Positions 17,702-29,439 of a DNA stretch of 64,000 bases are shown here, in pieces (within the stretch, counting starts at the first letter, position 1; each line of letters starts with the position of its first letter). Position numbers and translations under genes: made by a program. A model generated the notes under the pieces. The model was given only the letters and a program-made list of their open reading frames with translations, searched no databases and had not been told where the DNA came from. The stretch is from Blautia sp. (GTDB taxonomy: Bacteria > Bacillota > Clostridia > Lachnospirales > Lachnospiraceae), in assembly GCA_023663685.1 (NCBI GenBank), contig JAMPHB010000001.1, positions 864,594 to 928,593 on the forward strand. The letters run 5' to 3'.

Positions 17702-18279
17702 AACATTTAGATTTTCGTTACGGAGAGCATGTCGTATTCACAGATTTCTCCATGGAGCTTCCCGAGGGAAGCATTACATGTATCATGGGAAAGAGCGGCT
17801 GTGGAAAAACTACACTCCTTGGGCTTTTAACCGGACAGCTTTCCCAATACTCCGGGGTCATATCCGGCGTTAAAAATAAGCGAATCTCCATGGTCTTTCA
17901 GGAGAACCGCCTGTGTGAGGATTTTTCCGCAAAAGTAAATGTAAAGCTTGCCTGCTCCCGAGGCTGTTTTCCAGACCACAGTGCCCCGACAGAGACAGTC
18001 ATTCTCAGGCATCTTGCAGCCGTAGGCCTTAAGAGCGTGGCCGACCGGAAGACCGCGGAGCTCTCCGGCGGCATGAAGCGCCGGGCAGCCATCGTCCGTG
18101 CCATGTTATCTGACAGCGAGCTGCTGCTCATGGACGAGCCTTTCAAGGGACTGGACGCCGCCACAAAGGCGCAGACCCTCCGGTATGTCCTGCGGGAAAG
18201 GGGCAACCGGACTCTCCTTCTCGTCACCCACGACCCCGACGAAGCCAAAAAACTGGGGGGAAGGCTGATCAGGCTTTAA
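17686..18279 (+). CDS. ABC importer ATPase (SsuB/TauB type)
   Basis: 197 residues from the ATG at 17686, chosen because GGAGAG lies six bases upstream; a longer frame from 17650 lies inside the permease. Walker A is GKSGCGKTTL, the Q-loop is MVFQENRL, the signature is LSGGMKRR, Walker B is LLLMDEP and the H-loop His is in LLVTHDPDEAKKLGG. It is short for the family (about 240 residues), lacking the usual C-terminal extension but retaining every catalytic motif. It powers import through the adjacent permease. A bidirectional terminator follows within its last codons. Confidence 0.9.
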   Translation: MDIKIEHLDFRYGEHVVFTDFSMELPEGSITCIMGKSGCGKTTLLGLLTGQLSQYSGVISGVKNKRISMVFQENRLCEDFSAKVNVKLACSRGCFPDHSAPTETVILRHLAAVGLKSVADRKTAELSGGMKRRAAIVRAMLSDSELLLMDEPFKGLDAATKAQTLRYVLRERGNRTLLLVTHDPDEAKKLGGRLIRL

Positions 18280-18305
18280 ACAGCCTTCGCCTTCCCCCAT
18301 TTTTC
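18256..18305. terminator. Bidirectional terminator between the ABC operon and rpoC
   Basis: GGGGGAAGG pairs with CCTTCCCCC across the end of the ATPase gene. ATTTTT follows on plus, and CAGTTTTTT follows on minus. It ends both the ABC operon and the rpoBC transcript. Confidence 0.8.
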
Positions 18306-18309
18306 AATT

Positions 18310-21300
18310 CTATTCCTCTATTGCTTCCGCAAGTGCCTTCTCGGGCACCGTGACAGTCGGAATACTCTCCTCCTCAGTCTTGGGCTTCTCTTCCATATCG
18401 AAGTCCTCGAAATCCTCTAAGAATAATTCCTCCTCCCCGTCAATATCACTGTCCAGCTGGATATTGCGGTATGTCTTCATGCCGGTTCCGGCGGGAATCA
18501 GCTTACCGATAATAACATTCTCCTTCATACCAATCAGCGGATCGACCTTGCCCTTGATTGCCGCCTCGGTGAGCACCTTGGTGGTCTCCTGGAAGGAGGC
18601 TGCCGACAGGAAGGAATTCGTCGCCAGAGACGCCTTGGTGATACCCAAAAGCACCTGGGAGCCCTCCGCGAGCGTCTTGCCCTCTGACTCCAGCTTCTCG
18701 TTCATCTCCATGAATTCCAGCGCATCGACCATACTTCCCGGAAGCCACTCGGAATCTCCATTGTCCTCGACACGGATCTTCTGCAGCATCTGACGCACAA
18801 TTACCTCGATATGCTTGTCGTTGATTTCCACACCCTGCAGGCGGTATACACGCTGCACCTCCCGCAGCATATAGTCCTGCACAGCCCGGACGCCCTTGAT
18901 TTTCAGGATATCATGCGGATTGACAGAACCCTCTGTCAGCTCGTCGCCTGCCTCCAGCAGCGCGCCGTCCATAATCTTGATGCGGGAACCGTAGGGGATC
19001 AGGTAGCTCTTCGTCTCCCCGTCCTCGGGATTCGTCACAATGACCTCCCGCTTTTTCTTGGTATCCTTAATCGTCGCAATGCCGCCAAACTCCGTAATGA
19101 TTGCGAGTCCCTTCGGCTTGCGTGCCTCAAAAATCTCCTCCACACGGGGAAGACCCTGCGTGATATCGTTACCTGCCACACCTCCGGTATGGAAGGTTCT
19201 CATCGTAAGCTGCGTACCCGGCTCGCCGATGGACTGGGCTGCGATAATACCGATTGCCTCGCCCACCTGCACCGCCTGCCCGGTCGCCATGTTCGCGCCA
19301 TAGCACTTTGCACAGACGCCCATGTGGGAGCGGCAGGTCAGAATCGTGCGGATCTTCACCCGCGTAATTGGGTTGCCCTTCTCGTCTACGCCCTCATTTA
19401 CCACCTTGGCCGCACGGCGCGGTGTAATCATGTGGTTCGCCTTGACGATCACATTGCCGCCCTTATCGCAGATCGTATTGCAGGAGAAACGTCCGGTAAT
19501 TCTCTCCTCCAGACTCTCGATCTCCTCCTTGCCCTCCATGAACGCCTTGACGATCATGCCGGGAATCTCTCTGTCCGTTCCGGCACAGCAGTCCGACTCG
19601 CGGACGATCATGTGCTGCGACACATCTACCAGCCGCCTTGTCAGATAACCGGAATCGGCGGTACGAAGCGCCGTATCCGACAGACCCTTGCGCGCGCCGT
19701 GGGCTGACATGAAATATTCCAAAACGTCCAGACCCTCACGGAAATTGGACTTAATCGGCAGCTCGATGGTACGTCCCGTCGTATCCGCCATCAGTCCGCG
19801 CATTCCCGCCAGCTGTTTAATCTGCTTATCAGAACCGCGGGCGCCGGAGTCCGCCATCATAAAGATATTGTTGTACTTGTCCAGACCGGACAACAGCGCA
19901 TGGGTCAGCTCATCGTCCGTCTCCTTCCAGGTCTCCACAACCTCCTTATAGCGCTCCTCCTCCGTAATCAGTCCGCGCTTATACTGCTTCGTAATCTTAT
20001 CCACCGTATCCTGCGCATTCTCAATCATCTGCGGCTTCTGGGGCGGCACGGTCATGTCGGAGATAGAAACCGTCATAGCCGCCTGCGTCGAATACCGGTA
20101 GCCCATCGCCTTGATATCGTCCAGCACCTCGGCTGTCTTGGTCGCACCGTGGATATTGATGACCTTCTCCAGAATCTGCTTGATCTGCTTCTTGCCGACA
20201 TGGAAGTCTACCTCCAGCCGAAGCGCGCCCTCCGGCGTCGTGCGGTCTACAAATCCGAGATCCTGCGGTATAATCTCATTAAAAATCAAAAGTCCAAGCG
20301 TTGTCTTAATGAAACCGGAAACCTCCGTGCCATCCTCAAGCGTCGCCCTGCGGAACACATAGATTGGCTGGTGCAGCGTAATCTCTCCGTTTTCATAAGC
20401 CAGCAGCGCGCGGTTCATGCTGCTGAAATGATAGCCAAACAAATCCATCGGCGTACAGAGCACCCGGCGGTTTTTATCTGCCACATCTTCAAACCAGATT
20501 AAATCATAAAGTCCCAGCCTGCTCTTTCCGGTCTTCGCATCGGGAGTCGTCAGCTTCTTAAGCTCCTCCAGATCATTATATACCTTGTCAGATACCGGCT
20601 TCGAACCCTTCTGCCCGCTTCTGTCTGCAATCTTGTGCAGCGTCAGATAGTACACGCCCAGCACCATATCCTGGGACGGCACGGCCACCGGACCTCCGTC
20701 CGAGGGCTTTAACAGATTGTTCGGAGACAACAGCATAAAGCGGCACTCTGCCTGCGCCTCCACGGACAGCGGAAGGTGAACCGCCATCTGGTCGCCGTCG
20801 AAATCCGCATTAAATGCCGTACATACCAGAGGATGCAGCTTAATCGCCTTACCCTCAACAAGAATCGGCTCAAATGCCTGAATTCCCAGACGGTGAAGTG
20901 TTGGCGCACGGTTTAACATCACCGGGTGCTCCTTGATTACCTCCTCGAGCACATCCCACACCTCAGGCTGCAGACGCTCCACCATCTTCTTTGCGCTCTT
21001 GATATTGTGGGCGGTTCCGTTCGCCGCCAGCTCCTTCATTACAAAGGGCTTGAACAGCTCGATTGCCATCTCCTTCGGCAGGCCGCACTGATAAATCTTG
21101 AGCTTCGGCTCCACACAGATAACCGAACGCCCGGAGTAATCCACACGCTTTCCCAAGAGGTTCTGACGGAAACGCCCGCCCTTACCTTTTAACATATCCG
21201 ACAACGACTTAAGTGCGCGGTTGCCCGGCCCCGTGACCGGACGGCCTCTGCGTCCGTTGTCGATCAGCGCATCCACCGCCTCCTGCAGCATACGCTTCTC

Positions 21301-22173
21301 GTTGCGCACGATGATATCCGGCGCGCCGAGATCCAGCAGCCTGCGCAGACGATTGTTGCGGTTGATGATTCTTCTGTACAGATCATTCAGATCTGAGGTC
21401 GCGAAACGGCCGCCGTCCAGCTGTACCATCGGACGAAGATCGGGCGGAATGACGGGGATTACCGTCATAATCATCCACTCGGGCTTATTGCCTGACTCCC
21501 GGAATGCCTCTACGACCTCCAGACGCTTGATAATGCGCGCCCGCTTCTGGCCGCTGGAATTCTCAAGCTCCGTCTTTAATTCCATGGAATCTTTCTCTAA
21601 ATCAATGGACTCTAAGAGCTCACGGATTGCCTCCGCGCCCATTCCCACGCGGAATGCGTTGCCGTACTGCTCCCTCGCCTCCTGATACTCCGCCTCCGTC
21701 AGCACCTGCTTGCACACCAGGGGCGTATCTCCTGCGTCCAGTACAATGTAGGATGCAAAATAAAGCACGCGCTCAAGCACTCTTGGCGACAAATCAAGAA
21801 TCAGTCCCATGCGGGACGGAATCCCCTTAAAATACCAGATATGAGAGACCGGAGCCGCCAGCTCAATGTGTCCCATGCGCTCCCTGCGCACACTGGACTT
21901 GGTAATTTCCACACCACAGCGGTCGCAGACTACACCCTTATACCGAATCTTTTTATATTTGCCACAGTGGCACTCCCAGTCCTTCTGCGGCCCGAAAATC
22001 TTTTCACAGAACAGACCGTCCTTTTCCGGCTTTAGCGTTCTGTAATTGATCGTCTCCGGCTTCTTCACCTCGCCGTGTGACCACTCTCTGATCTTCTCGG
22101 GAGACGCCAATCCTATCTGGATTGCATCAAACTGCATGGACTGGTTCGTGTCCTTATTATTGTTTTCTGGCAT
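18310..22173 (-). CDS. rpoC: DNA-directed RNA polymerase subunit beta'
   Basis: 1287 residues. It shows the N-terminal zinc-binding cysteines ([20 protein letters not shown]), the catalytic Mg-binding loop [16 protein letters not shown], the bridge-helix/trigger-loop region around [19 protein letters not shown] and the second zinc site C-terminal ([13 protein letters not shown]). Length and order match Firmicutes beta'. The C-terminus ends in an acidic tail. It forms the active centre of RNA polymerase together with RpoB, whose gene lies 39 bases upstream on the same strand. The ATG at 22173 is preceded by GGAAGGAG. Confidence 0.98.
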   Translation of the reverse strand: MPENNNKDTNQSMQFDAIQIGLASPEKIREWSHGEVKKPETINYRTLKPEKDGLFCEKIFGPQKDWECHCGKYKKIRYKGVVCDRCGVEITKSSVRRERMGHIELAAPVSHIWYFKGIPSRMGLILDLSPRVLERVLYFASYIVLDAGDTPLVCKQVLTEAEYQEAREQYGNAFRVGMGAEAIRELLESIDLEKDSMELKTELENSSGQKRARIIKRLEVVEAFRESGNKPEWMIMTVIPVIPPDLRPMVQLDGGRFATSDLNDLYRRIINRNNRLRRLLDLGAPDIIVRNEKRMLQEAVDALIDNGRRGRPVTGPGNRALKSLSDMLKGKGGRFRQNLLGKRVDYSGRSVICVEPKLKIYQCGLPKEMAIELFKPFVMKELAANGTAHNIKSAKKMVERLQPEVWDVLEEVIKEHPVMLNRAPTLHRLGIQAFEPILVEGKAIKLHPLVCTAFNADFDGDQMAVHLPLSVEAQAECRFMLLSPNNLLKPSDGGPVAVPSQDMVLGVYYLTLHKIADRSGQKGSKPVSDKVYNDLEELKKLTTPDAKTGKSRLGLYDLIWFEDVADKNRRVLCTPMDLFGYHFSSMNRALLAYENGEITLHQPIYVFRRATLEDGTEVSGFIKTTLGLLIFNEIIPQDLGFVDRTTPEGALRLEVDFHVGKKQIKQILEKVINIHGATKTAEVLDDIKAMGYRYSTQAAMTVSISDMTVPPQKPQMIENAQDTVDKITKQYKRGLITEEERYKEVVETWKETDDELTHALLSGLDKYNNIFMMADSGARGSDKQIKQLAGMRGLMADTTGRTIELPIKSNFREGLDVLEYFMSAHGARKGLSDTALRTADSGYLTRRLVDVSQHMIVRESDCCAGTDREIPGMIVKAFMEGKEEIESLEERITGRFSCNTICDKGGNVIVKANHMITPRRAAKVVNEGVDEKGNPITRVKIRTILTCRSHMGVCAKCYGANMATGQAVQVGEAIGIIAAQSIGEPGTQLTMRTFHTGGVAGNDITQGLPRVEEIFEARKPKGLAIITEFGGIATIKDTKKKREVIVTNPEDGETKSYLIPYGSRIKIMDGALLEAGDELTEGSVNPHDILKIKGVRAVQDYMLREVQRVYRLQGVEINDKHIEVIVRQMLQKIRVEDNGDSEWLPGSMVDALEFMEMNEKLESEGKTLAEGSQVLLGITKASLATNSFLSAASFQETTKVLTEAAIKGKVDPLIGMKENVIIGKLIPAGTGMKTYRNIQLDSDIDGEEELFLEDFEDFDMEEKPKTEEESIPTVTVPEKALAEAIEE

Positions 22174-22212
22174 GGTATGACACTCCTTCCCAATTATTCC
22201 GTAGCTGTTGCA

Positions 22213-25200
22213 TTATTCCTCGTCATCAAGGTCTTCATCGTCGAGCTCTTCATCGTCCGCATAGTATTCCTCGTCGTCAAACTCGTCGCTGTCTTCCTCG
22301 TCGATATTCACAAGCTCTTCGTTCTCTGCATCAAATTCCTGCTTGGTAAATCCGTGCTTTTCAAAGGACTCGCTGTCCTCAAAGGCAAAATCCTTATCGT
22401 TGCCGATGATCGCATTGATATCCGTGTTGCCATACTCGCTCGTCTCAATCAGCTCCACCTCGTTGCGCTCCTCGTCCAGCACCTTCACGTCCAGTCCAAG
22501 AGACTGCAGCTCCTTAAGGAGCACCTTGAAGGACTCCGGAATGCCCGGCTCCGGAATATTATCTCCCTTGATAATCGCCTCGTAGGTCTTCACACGACCC
22601 ACCACATCATCGGATTTCACCGTCAGGATCTCCTGCAGGGTATAGGAAGCGCCGTATGCCTCCAGCGCCCACACCTCCATCTCTCCAAAACGCTGTCCTC
22701 CGAACTGTGCCTTGCCGCCCAGCGGCTGCTGGGTCACAAGTGAGTAAGGTCCGGTAGAACGCGCATGAATCTTGTCGTCTACCAGATGATGCAGCTTCAG
22801 ATAATGCATGTGTCCAATCGTAACCTTGCCGTCAAAAAACTCTCCGGTTCTTCCGTCCCGAAGCTGTACCTTTCCATCTCTGGAAATCGGCACACCCTTC
22901 CAGACGCTCCTGTGCTCCCTGTTTTTGGAAAGATACTCCATGACATCCTCAAGAAGCGTATCCTTATACTTCTCATAGAAGCACTCCGTCACTCCCTCCG
23001 CGGCTGCCTCCGCAGCGTCAAAGGGCATATTTACATAATCATTCGCCAGCTCCAGCGTATCCTGGATATCAATCTCTTTCGCGCCGTCAAACACCGGAGT
23101 CTCAATATTAAAGCCCAGCGCTTTGGCCGCAAGGCTCAGGTGAATCTCCAGCACCTGCCCGATATTCATACGGGAGGGCACGCCCAGCGGGTTCAGCACG
23201 ATATCCAGCGGACGGCCATTCGGCAGAAACGGCATATCCTCCACCGGAAGCACGCGGGAAACCACACCCTTGTTTCCGTGGCGGCCGGCCATCTTATCTC
23301 CCACAGAAATCTTACGCTTCTGGGCAATGTAGATGCGCACAGACTCGTTCACTCCCGGAGAGAGCTCATCGCCCGCCTCTCTGGTAAATACCTTCGAAGC
23401 CACGACAATTCCGTATGCGCCATGCGGCACCTTTAAGGAGGTATCCCTTACCTCTCTCGCCTTCTCTCCGAAGATGGCGCGCAGCAGCCGCTCCTCTGCC
23501 GTCAGCTCTGTCTCCCCCTTCGGGGTCACCTTGCCGACTAAGATATCTCCGGCGCGAACCTCCGCACCGACACGAATAATACCTCTCTCGTCCAGATCCT
23601 TGAGCGCATCGTCGCCGACGCCCGGCACATCTCTCGTAATCTCCTCCGGCCCCAGCTTCGTGTCTCTGGATTCTACCTCGTACTCCTCCATGTGGATAGA
23701 GGTATATACATCGTACTCTACCAGACGCTCGCTCAAAAGCACCGCGTCCTCGTAGTTATAGCCTTCCCATGTCATAAAACCGATCAGCGGGTTTTTGCCC
23801 AGCGCCAGTTCGCCGTTGGAGGTGGACGGGCCGTCCGCGATCACTTCTCCGGCCTCGACCTTCTGCCCCTTGAATACGATCGGTCTCTGGTTGTAACAGT
23901 TGGACTGGTTGCTGCGGGAGAACTTCGTCAGTTTGTACTCCCTGCGCTTGCCATTCGACTCGCGCACCACAATCCGGTTCGACTCTGAGCTCTCCACTAC
24001 GCCCGCCGCCTGCGCGACCACACAGACGCCGGAGTCCACCGCCGCCTTCGTCTCCATTCCCGTTCCCACGACGGGAGCCTCTGTCGTAAGCAGCGGCACA
24101 GCCTGACGCTGCATGTTGGAGCCCATCAGCGCACGGTTCGCATCGTCATTCTGCAAAAACGGAATCAGGGCTGTCGCCACAGAGAACACCATCTTCGGGG
24201 ACACGTCCATAAAATCAAACGCCGCCTTGTCGTACTCCTGCGTCTCGTCGAGATAACGGCCGGACACAGAATTGCGGACAAAATGCCCGTTTTCATCCAG
24301 CTTCTCATTCGCCTGCGCCACATGGTAGTTATCCTCCTCGTCCGCAGTCATGTACACGACCTCGTCCGTCACACGGGGATTCTTCGGGTCTGATTTATCA
24401 ATTACACGGTACGGCGCCTCCACGAAGCCGTACTCGTTGATTCTCGCATAGCAGGCCAGAGAGTTGATCAGTCCGATATTCGGACCCTCGGGCGTCTCAA
24501 TCGGGCACATACGCCCATAATGGCTGTAATGCACGTCGCGCACCTCAAATCCGGCGCGGTCTCTGGAAAGACCTCCGGGGCCTAAGGCGGACAGACGTCT
24601 CTTGTGCGTCAGCTCACCCAGCGGGTTGTTCTGATCCATGAACTGGGAGAGCTGGGAGGAACCGAAAAATTCCTTCACAGCCGCCGTCACCGGCTTAATA
24701 TTGATCAGACTCTGGGGAGAGATTCCCTCCAGATCCTGCGTAGTCATACGCTCACGAACCACCCGCTCCAGACGTGACAGACCAATCCGGTACTGATTCT
24801 GCAGCAGCTCACCCACCGCACGGATGCGGCGGTTGCCCAGGTGGTCAATATCGTCGTCGCTGCCGATGCCCCATTCTAAGTGCATGTTGTAATTGATGGA
24901 GGCAAAAATATCCTCCTTGGTAATATGCTTCGGAATCAGATCTGCGATATTCCGCTTAATCGCCTCGATGCGATCCTCCAGCGAATCGTATTCCTCTAAA
25001 ATCTGCGCCAGTGTCGGATAAAATACCAGCTCTGTCACACCGACAGACCTCGGATTTTCAAGTTCCGGGAGCCATGTGCTGATATCCACCATCATAGAGG
25101 AGAGCACCTTTACATTCCGGGTCTCCGTCTGAATCCACACCGCAGGCACAGCCGCGTTCTGAATCTGATCCGCCAGCTCGCGGGTCACAGTCGTCCCTGC

Positions 25201-26148
25201 CCCCGCCAGCACCTCTCCGGTCATGGGATCTAATACGTCCTCCGCCAGAACATGTCCATGGATACGGTTCCTGAGGGACAGCTTTTTGTTAAATTTATAG
25301 CGTCCCACCTTGGCAAGGTCGTACCTTCTCGGGTCAAAAAACATCGCTGTGATCAGGCTCTCCGCGCTCTCCACGGAAAGCGGCTCGCCCGGACGGATTT
25401 TTTTGTACAGCTCCAGGAGCCCCGTCTCATAACTTCCCTGCGGCTCGCGGTCTGTGATGGCGGGATCTTTCTGGAGCGATGCCAGAATCTTCGGCTCCTC
25501 GCCAAACATATCTATAATCTGCTGGTTTGTCCCCACTCCGAGCGCGCGGAGCAGCACCGTGATCGGCACCTTGCGGGTGCGATCCACCCTTACACTAAAA
25601 ACGTCATTGGAGTCCGTCTCATACTCCAGCCATGCGCCGCGGTTCGGAATCACCGTGCAGGAGTACAATGTCTTACCCACCTTATCGTGGGTGATACCAT
25701 AATATATGCCCGGAGAGCGCACCAGCTGGCTGACGATGACACGCTCCGCACCATTGATTACAAATGTACCTGTCTCAGTCATCAATGGGAGATCTCCCAT
25801 GAAAATCTCATGCTCGTTGATCTCGTCGGTCTCCTTGTTGTGAAGTCGCACTTTGACCTTCAAAGGCGCTGCGTAGGTCGCATCTCTCTCCTTGCACTCC
25901 GGAATCGTGTACTTCACATCATCCTCGCACAATGTGAAATCGACGAACTCCAGACTCAGGTGACCGCTGTAATCAGCAATCGGGGAGATATCGGCAAATG
26001 CTTCTCTCAGGCCCTCGTCCAGAAACCACTGATAGGAATCCTTCTGAACCTCAATGAGATTCGGCATCTGCAGAACCTCTTTTTGTCTCGAGTAACTCAT
26101 ACGCATTCCTTTGCCAGCCTGAACTGGACGTATTCTGTTTTTCTCCAT
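22213..26148 (-). CDS. rpoB: DNA-directed RNA polymerase subunit beta
   Basis: 1311 residues from the ATG at 26148, which has AGAGGTGA ten bases upstream; a longer frame to 26217 has no ribosome site. The rifampicin-binding region reads [20 protein letters not shown], the normal sensitive-type sequence, followed by [20 protein letters not shown]. Further conserved blocks include [11 protein letters not shown] and the C-terminal clamp segment [19 protein letters not shown]. The C-terminus carries an unusually long run of Asp/Glu (about 35 mostly acidic residues), a feature of some Clostridia. It assembles with RpoC, encoded immediately downstream. A terminator and a leader stem-loop precede it, so its expression relative to rplJL is probably adjusted by read-through. 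Confidence 0.98.
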   Translation of the reverse strand: MEKNRIRPVQAGKGMRMSYSRQKEVLQMPNLIEVQKDSYQWFLDEGLREAFADISPIADYSGHLSLEFVDFTLCEDDVKYTIPECKERDATYAAPLKVKVRLHNKETDEINEHEIFMGDLPLMTETGTFVINGAERVIVSQLVRSPGIYYGITHDKVGKTLYSCTVIPNRGAWLEYETDSNDVFSVRVDRTRKVPITVLLRALGVGTNQQIIDMFGEEPKILASLQKDPAITDREPQGSYETGLLELYKKIRPGEPLSVESAESLITAMFFDPRRYDLAKVGRYKFNKKLSLRNRIHGHVLAEDVLDPMTGEVLAGAGTTVTRELADQIQNAAVPAVWIQTETRNVKVLSSMMVDISTWLPELENPRSVGVTELVFYPTLAQILEEYDSLEDRIEAIKRNIADLIPKHITKEDIFASINYNMHLEWGIGSDDDIDHLGNRRIRAVGELLQNQYRIGLSRLERVVRERMTTQDLEGISPQSLINIKPVTAAVKEFFGSSQLSQFMDQNNPLGELTHKRRLSALGPGGLSRDRAGFEVRDVHYSHYGRMCPIETPEGPNIGLINSLACYARINEYGFVEAPYRVIDKSDPKNPRVTDEVVYMTADEEDNYHVAQANEKLDENGHFVRNSVSGRYLDETQEYDKAAFDFMDVSPKMVFSVATALIPFLQNDDANRALMGSNMQRQAVPLLTTEAPVVGTGMETKAAVDSGVCVVAQAAGVVESSESNRIVVRESNGKRREYKLTKFSRSNQSNCYNQRPIVFKGQKVEAGEVIADGPSTSNGELALGKNPLIGFMTWEGYNYEDAVLLSERLVEYDVYTSIHMEEYEVESRDTKLGPEEITRDVPGVGDDALKDLDERGIIRVGAEVRAGDILVGKVTPKGETELTAEERLLRAIFGEKAREVRDTSLKVPHGAYGIVVASKVFTREAGDELSPGVNESVRIYIAQKRKISVGDKMAGRHGNKGVVSRVLPVEDMPFLPNGRPLDIVLNPLGVPSRMNIGQVLEIHLSLAAKALGFNIETPVFDGAKEIDIQDTLELANDYVNMPFDAAEAAAEGVTECFYEKYKDTLLEDVMEYLSKNREHRSVWKGVPISRDGKVQLRDGRTGEFFDGKVTIGHMHYLKLHHLVDDKIHARSTGPYSLVTQQPLGGKAQFGGQRFGEMEVWALEAYGASYTLQEILTVKSDDVVGRVKTYEAIIKGDNIPEPGIPESFKVLLKELQSLGLDVKVLDEERNEVELIETSEYGNTDINAIIGNDKDFAFEDSESFEKHGFTKQEFDAENEELVNIDEEDSDEFDDEEYYADDEELDDEDLDDEE

Positions 26149-26186
26149 TGACGTTTCACCTCTCGTTTTTATTTGCGCCGCCCAAA

Positions 26187-26208
26187 AATAGGCGTGAAAA
26201 TGCCTATT
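26187..26208 (-). promoter_or_regulatory. Leader stem-loop upstream of rpoB
   Basis: AATAGGC pairs with GCCTATT around an eight-base loop, followed on the minus strand by TTTGGG. It may be a weak attenuator or RNA-processing signal; no clear separate promoter was found in 26209-26280. Confidence 0.35.
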
Positions 26209-26279
26209 GCACCACAATAATGCAACCTATACTATACAACAAAAAAATGGGAAATGCAAGCAAAAGTTTTAGAAATAAG

Positions 26280-26311
26280 AAAAAGGCCCGCACATCTCAT
26301 GTGCGGGCCCC
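26280..26311 (-). terminator. Intrinsic terminator between rplL and rpoB
   Basis: A perfect 11-base stem, GGCCCGCACAT with ATGTGCGGGCC, three-base loop, followed on the minus strand by TTTTTCTT. Its position fits the partial termination known between ribosomal-protein and polymerase genes. Confidence 0.9.
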
Positions 26312-26325
26312 ACAGAAAATACTTT

Positions 26326-26703
26326 CTACTTTAATGTAACCTTAGCACCCTCTGCCTCAAGCTTTGCCTTGATGTCATCAGCGGTTGCCTTGTCAGCCTG
26401 CTCCTTAACGATCTTCGGAGCGCCGTCAACAACGTCCTTTGCTTCCTTAAGTCCAAGACCGGTCACCTCACGAACGACCTTGATTACCTTAACCTTGTTC
26501 GGGCCAACCTCTGTCAGCTCTACATCAAACTCGGTCTTCTCCTCAGCTGCTGCCGCGCCTGCATCGCCTGCTGCTGCAACTACAACGCCTGCCGCTGCAG
26601 ATACGCCGAACTCTTCCTCACATGCCTTTACAAGATCATTCAGCTCTAATACACTCAGCTCCTTGATCGCATCAATAAACTCTGCGGTTGTCATCTTTGC
26701 CAT
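26326..26703 (-). CDS. rplL: Ribosomal protein L7/L12
   Basis: 125 residues from the ATG at 26703, which has GGAGG eight bases upstream (an upstream in-frame Met at 26718 lacks one). An N-terminal dimerisation helix [20 protein letters not shown] is followed by an Ala/Gly-rich hinge ([19 protein letters not shown]) and the globular domain with [10 protein letters not shown]-like [20 protein letters not shown] and the ending GAKVTLK. It forms the ribosomal stalk that recruits translation GTPases, bound to L10 encoded just upstream in the same operon. Confidence 0.98.
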   Translation of the reverse strand: MAKMTTAEFIDAIKELSVLELNDLVKACEEEFGVSAAAGVVVAAAGDAGAAAAEEKTEFDVELTEVGPNKVKVIKVVREVTGLGLKEAKDVVDGAPKIVKEQADKATADDIKAKLEAEGAKVTLK

Positions 26704-26742
26704 GATTTTTTCCTCCATTCAACAATTGATTATACTACAAAA

Positions 26743-27336
26743 CTATTCTGCCGCTGTCTCTTCCGCTGCAGGAGCCGCCTCTGCTGCCTCCTCTGCCGCA
26801 GGTGCTGCCTCTTCTGCTGCCGGCGCTGCCGCTGCCACGTCTGCATCTGACGCGCCGCCCTTCTCCGCGATCTGATTCAGAACACGGGCAAGGTTGGTAA
26901 CCGGAGACTGTAAGCTTCCAAGAAGCTTGGAGAGAAGGACTTCTCTGCCCGGCACCTTCGCTATGGCCTTCATGCCCTCAGCGTCATAGAAGCTGCCCTC
27001 AACAACGCCTGCCTTCATCTCCAGCTTCGGTGCCTTCTTCGCAAACTCAGCCAGTATTCTGGCCGGTGCGGTCGCATCGTCTGTAGAGACTGCAAAAGCG
27101 CTGGGGCCTTCCAGCACATCCCTCAGGCTTTCAAACTCTGTTCCCTCGACTGCACGGTATACTAAGGTATTCTTATATACCTTATAGGATACGCCCGCCT
27201 CTCTCAGCTGTCTGCGCAGCTGGGTGTCCTCGGCAACAGAGAGTCCGCGATAATCCACGACAACCACTGACTGGGCGCCCTTAATGGTATCGGAAATCTC
27301 CTGAACGATCGGCTGTTTTAATTCTACCTTTGCCAC
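26743..27336 (-). CDS. rplJ: Ribosomal protein L10
   Basis: About 197 residues starting MAKVELKQPIVQEISDTIKG. GTG at 27336 is the likelier start, because AGGAGGT lies about eight bases upstream of it but almost touches the ATG at 27342. The core is the usual L10 domain (SVVVVDYRGLSVAEDTQLRR, YKVYKNTLVYRA), and the C-terminal helix that carries L7/L12 dimers is followed by an unusually long Ala/Glu-rich tail of about 40 residues. L10 anchors the stalk on 23S rRNA and represses its own operon by binding the leader RNA just upstream. Confidence 0.97.
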   Translation of the reverse strand: MAKVELKQPIVQEISDTIKGAQSVVVVDYRGLSVAEDTQLRRQLREAGVSYKVYKNTLVYRAVEGTEFESLRDVLEGPSAFAVSTDDATAPARILAEFAKKAPKLEMKAGVVEGSFYDAEGMKAIAKVPGREVLLSKLLGSLQSPVTNLARVLNQIAEKGGASDADVAAAAPAAEEAAPAAEEAAEAAPAAEETAAE

Positions 27337-27360
27337 GATCATTACCTCCTTTTTTATTTT

Positions 27361-27490
27361 GCCTAAGAAAAACCTCTCCGCCCGAAGGACAGAGAGGTAA
27401 TAATCATTTACGATGCATAACATCTGTAAAATTCCCTCGGTAGGCGATAACACTTACGTCATACGACACCTACTGTCTTCGGCAATATGC
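27361..27490 (-). ncRNA. Ribosomal protein L10 leader with terminator
   Basis: The minus-strand leader carries the L10-binding kink-turn signature GCCGAAGACAGTAGGTGTC...TATCGCCTACCGAGG, followed by a terminator stem ACCTCTC/GAGAGGT (27372-27398) and TTTTTCTT. It matches the Firmicutes L10 leader layout, in which bound L10 favours termination. Confidence 0.9.
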
Positions 27491-27496
27491 TTTGCT

Positions 27497-27525
27497 ATTA
27501 TAATATGGTATTCTGCAATTGTCAA
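27497..27525 (-). promoter_or_regulatory. Consensus SigA promoter of rplJL-rpoBC
   Basis: Minus strand TTGACA, 17-base spacer, TATAAT, about seven bases upstream of the L10 leader. Confidence 0.92.
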
Positions 27526-27573
27526 TCACTTTTTGCAGAATCCCCTGCTTGAAATTAGGTCTAAACGCTCTTT

Positions 27574-28269
27574 TTACTGGGCAATCTTCACTACATTCAG
27601 CTTTACGCCGGGTCCCATCGTAGAGGTCAGCGTCGCACTTCTGATATACTGACCCTTTACGCTCGACGGCTTTGCTTTATTGATTGCACCCATAAGAGAC
27701 TGGAAGTTGTCGTTTAACTGTTCGCTTGAAAAGGATGCTTTTCCAACTGGCACATGGATAATATTTGTCTTGTCCAGACGATACTCAATCTTACCGGCCT
27801 TGATGTCGTTCACCGCCTTGGTGACGTCCATCGTAACAGTACCAGCCTTGGGATTCGGCATCAGACCCTTCGGTCCAAGGACACGTCCCAGACGACCTAC
27901 AACGCCCATCATATCCGGCGTAGCGACTACAACGTCAAAGTCCAGCCAGCCCTCGTTCTGAATCTTCGGAATCAGCTCCTCGCCGCCCACATAGTCAGCT
28001 CCTGCCGCCTGCGCCTCGTCAAGCTTGGTTCCCTTCGCAAATACCAGTACCTTTACTGCCTTACCGGTTCCGTGCGGCAATACCACCGCACCGCGAACCT
28101 GCTGCTCTGCATGTCGTCCATCACAGCCGGTTCTAAGATGAAGCTCGATCGTCTCATCAAATTTTGCTGTGGCATTCTTCTTCACGATCTCGATGGCTTC
28201 ATTCACATCATAGAGATTCGTCCTGTCGTATGCCTTTACAGCTTCCTTATATTTCTTTCCTCGTTTCAT
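27574..28269 (-). CDS. rplA: Ribosomal protein L1
   Basis: 231 residues, normal length. It contains the L1 signature region [21 protein letters not shown] and the first-domain start [14 protein letters not shown]...[12 protein letters not shown]1 forms the mobile L1 stalk of the large subunit and in many bacteria represses its own operon with L11. It follows rplK after an unusually long 196-base spacer that contains a repeated palindrome. The ATG at 28269 has AGGAGG upstream. Confidence 0.98.
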   Translation of the reverse strand: MKRGKKYKEAVKAYDRTNLYDVNEAIEIVKKNATAKFDETIELHLRTGCDGRHAEQQVRGAVVLPHGTGKAVKVLVFAKGTKLDEAQAAGADYVGGEELIPKIQNEGWLDFDVVVATPDMMGVVGRLGRVLGPKGLMPNPKAGTVTMDVTKAVNDIKAGKIEYRLDKTNIIHVPVGKASFSSEQLNDNFQSLMGAINKAKPSSVKGQYIRSATLTSTMGPGVKLNVVKIAQ

Positions 28270-28303
28270 GGTTTTACCTCCTTGTGGTATTTGTCATAAG
28301 CTG

Positions 28304-28392
28304 TCAGCTCTGCTGACTGATTGCTTATGACCCAGCTCTTTTCCGTAGGAAAATGGGTTATCATGCTCTCAGCTCTGCTGACTGATTGCTTA
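28304..28392. repeat. Pair of 24-base direct repeats, each with a GTCAGC/GCTGAC-type palindrome, between rplK and rplA
   Basis: TCAGCTCTGCTGACTGATTG plus CTTA occurs at 28304-28327 and 28369-28392. The first copy is extended to a full GTCAGC-TCT-GCTGAC palindrome and the second is imperfect. Both would form small hairpins in the rplK-rplA messenger. Confidence 0.75.
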
Positions 28393-28465
28393 CTTATGAC
28401 CTTTCGGGCAGGAAACACCCTCCCACCATTCTTGTCTTTTTATTCTCCTGCTGACGAAAACGCCA

Positions 28466-28891
28466 TCAGTCGCACACCTCAACGCCCATGGATCTGGCCG
28501 TACCCGCGATCATGCTCATTGCCGCCTCCAGGGAAGCCGCATTCAGGTCGGGCATCTTAAGCTCTGCGATCTCCTGCAGCTGGGCCTTTGTAATCTTTGC
28601 AACCTTGTTCTTGTTCGGCTCTCCCGAACCGGACTTGATGTTGCACGCCTTCTTGATCAAAACCGGCGCAGGCGGAGTCTTGGTAACGAAGCTAAAGCTT
28701 CTGTCCGCATATACGGTAATAACTACAGGGATAATTAAGTCGCCCTGATCGGCTGTCTTTGCATTAAACTGCTTGGTAAACTCTACGATGTTCACACCGT
28801 GCTGTCCAAGCGCCGGGCCAACCGGGGGAGCCGGTGTTGCCTTTCCGGCAGGAATTTGCAGCTTAATGTATCCTTCTACTTTCTTTGCCAT
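28466..28891 (-). CDS. rplK: Ribosomal protein L11
   Basis: 141 residues, the normal length. Conserved blocks are [31 protein letters not shown] and the C-terminal [20 protein letters not shown]...KMPDLNA followed by GTARSMGV. L11 binds the GTPase-associated region of 23S rRNA and is the site of thiostrepton action. It lies between nusG and rplA in the standard order. Confidence 0.98.
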   Translation of the reverse strand: MAKKVEGYIKLQIPAGKATPAPPVGPALGQHGVNIVEFTKQFNAKTADQGDLIIPVVITVYADRSFSFVTKTPPAPVLIKKACNIKSGSGEPNKNKVAKITKAQLQEIAELKMPDLNAASLEAAMSMIAGTARSMGVEVCD

Positions 28892-28905
28892 TGGAATTGC
28901 CTCCT

Positions 28906-29424
28906 TTAATTAACTTTCTTCACTTCTGCGAAACTTACTTCTACTGGCGTCTCGCGGCCGAACAGCTCCACATTGATCGTCACTGTCTGCTTGCCATGGT
29001 TCATCGCTGTAATCACGCCCGTGGTGTCCTTCCAGACACCGCCGATCACCACGATCATATCGCCCTCGGCGAAATCAACCACAACATTCTCTGTCTTAAT
29101 TCCGAGCGGTCTCATTTCGGCGTCCGTGAGTGGTACAGGCTTGCTTCCCGGGCCGACAAATCCGGTCACGCCCCTGGTATTACGAACCACATACCATGTG
29201 TCGTCGTTCATAATCATATGAATCAGCACATAGCCTGGAAAAAGCTTCTTGGATACCTGCTTCCTGACTCCGTTCTTAACCTCCGTCACTTCCTCGAGAG
29301 GAACGCGGACTTCCAGAATCTGATCCTCAAGGTGTCGGTTCTCAATCGTCTTGTCGATATTCGCTTTGACCTTGTTCTCATAGCCTGAGTAGGTATGAAC
29401 CACATACCAGTTCGCTTCTGCCAT
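28906..29424 (-). CDS. nusG: Transcription elongation/antitermination factor NusG
   Basis: 172 residues from the ATG at 29424, the better fit to AGGAGGAAG upstream; a GTG three codons earlier is too close. The NGN domain begins [17 protein letters not shown] and includes [10 protein letters not shown], and [12 protein letters not shown] ends it. The C-terminal KOW domain reads [20 protein letters not shown]. NusG clamps RNA polymerase and links it to Rho or the ribosome. Part of the rpmG-secE-nusG-rplK-rplA transcript. Confidence 0.98.
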   Translation of the reverse strand: MAEANWYVVHTYSGYENKVKANIDKTIENRHLEDQILEVRVPLEEVTEVKNGVRKQVSKKLFPGYVLIHMIMNDDTWYVVRNTRGVTGFVGPGSKPVPLTDAEMRPLGIKTENVVVDFAEGDMIVVIGGVWKDTTGVITAMNHGKQTVTINVELFGRETPVEVSFAEVKKVN

Positions 29425-29439
29425 AAAACTCACTTCCTC

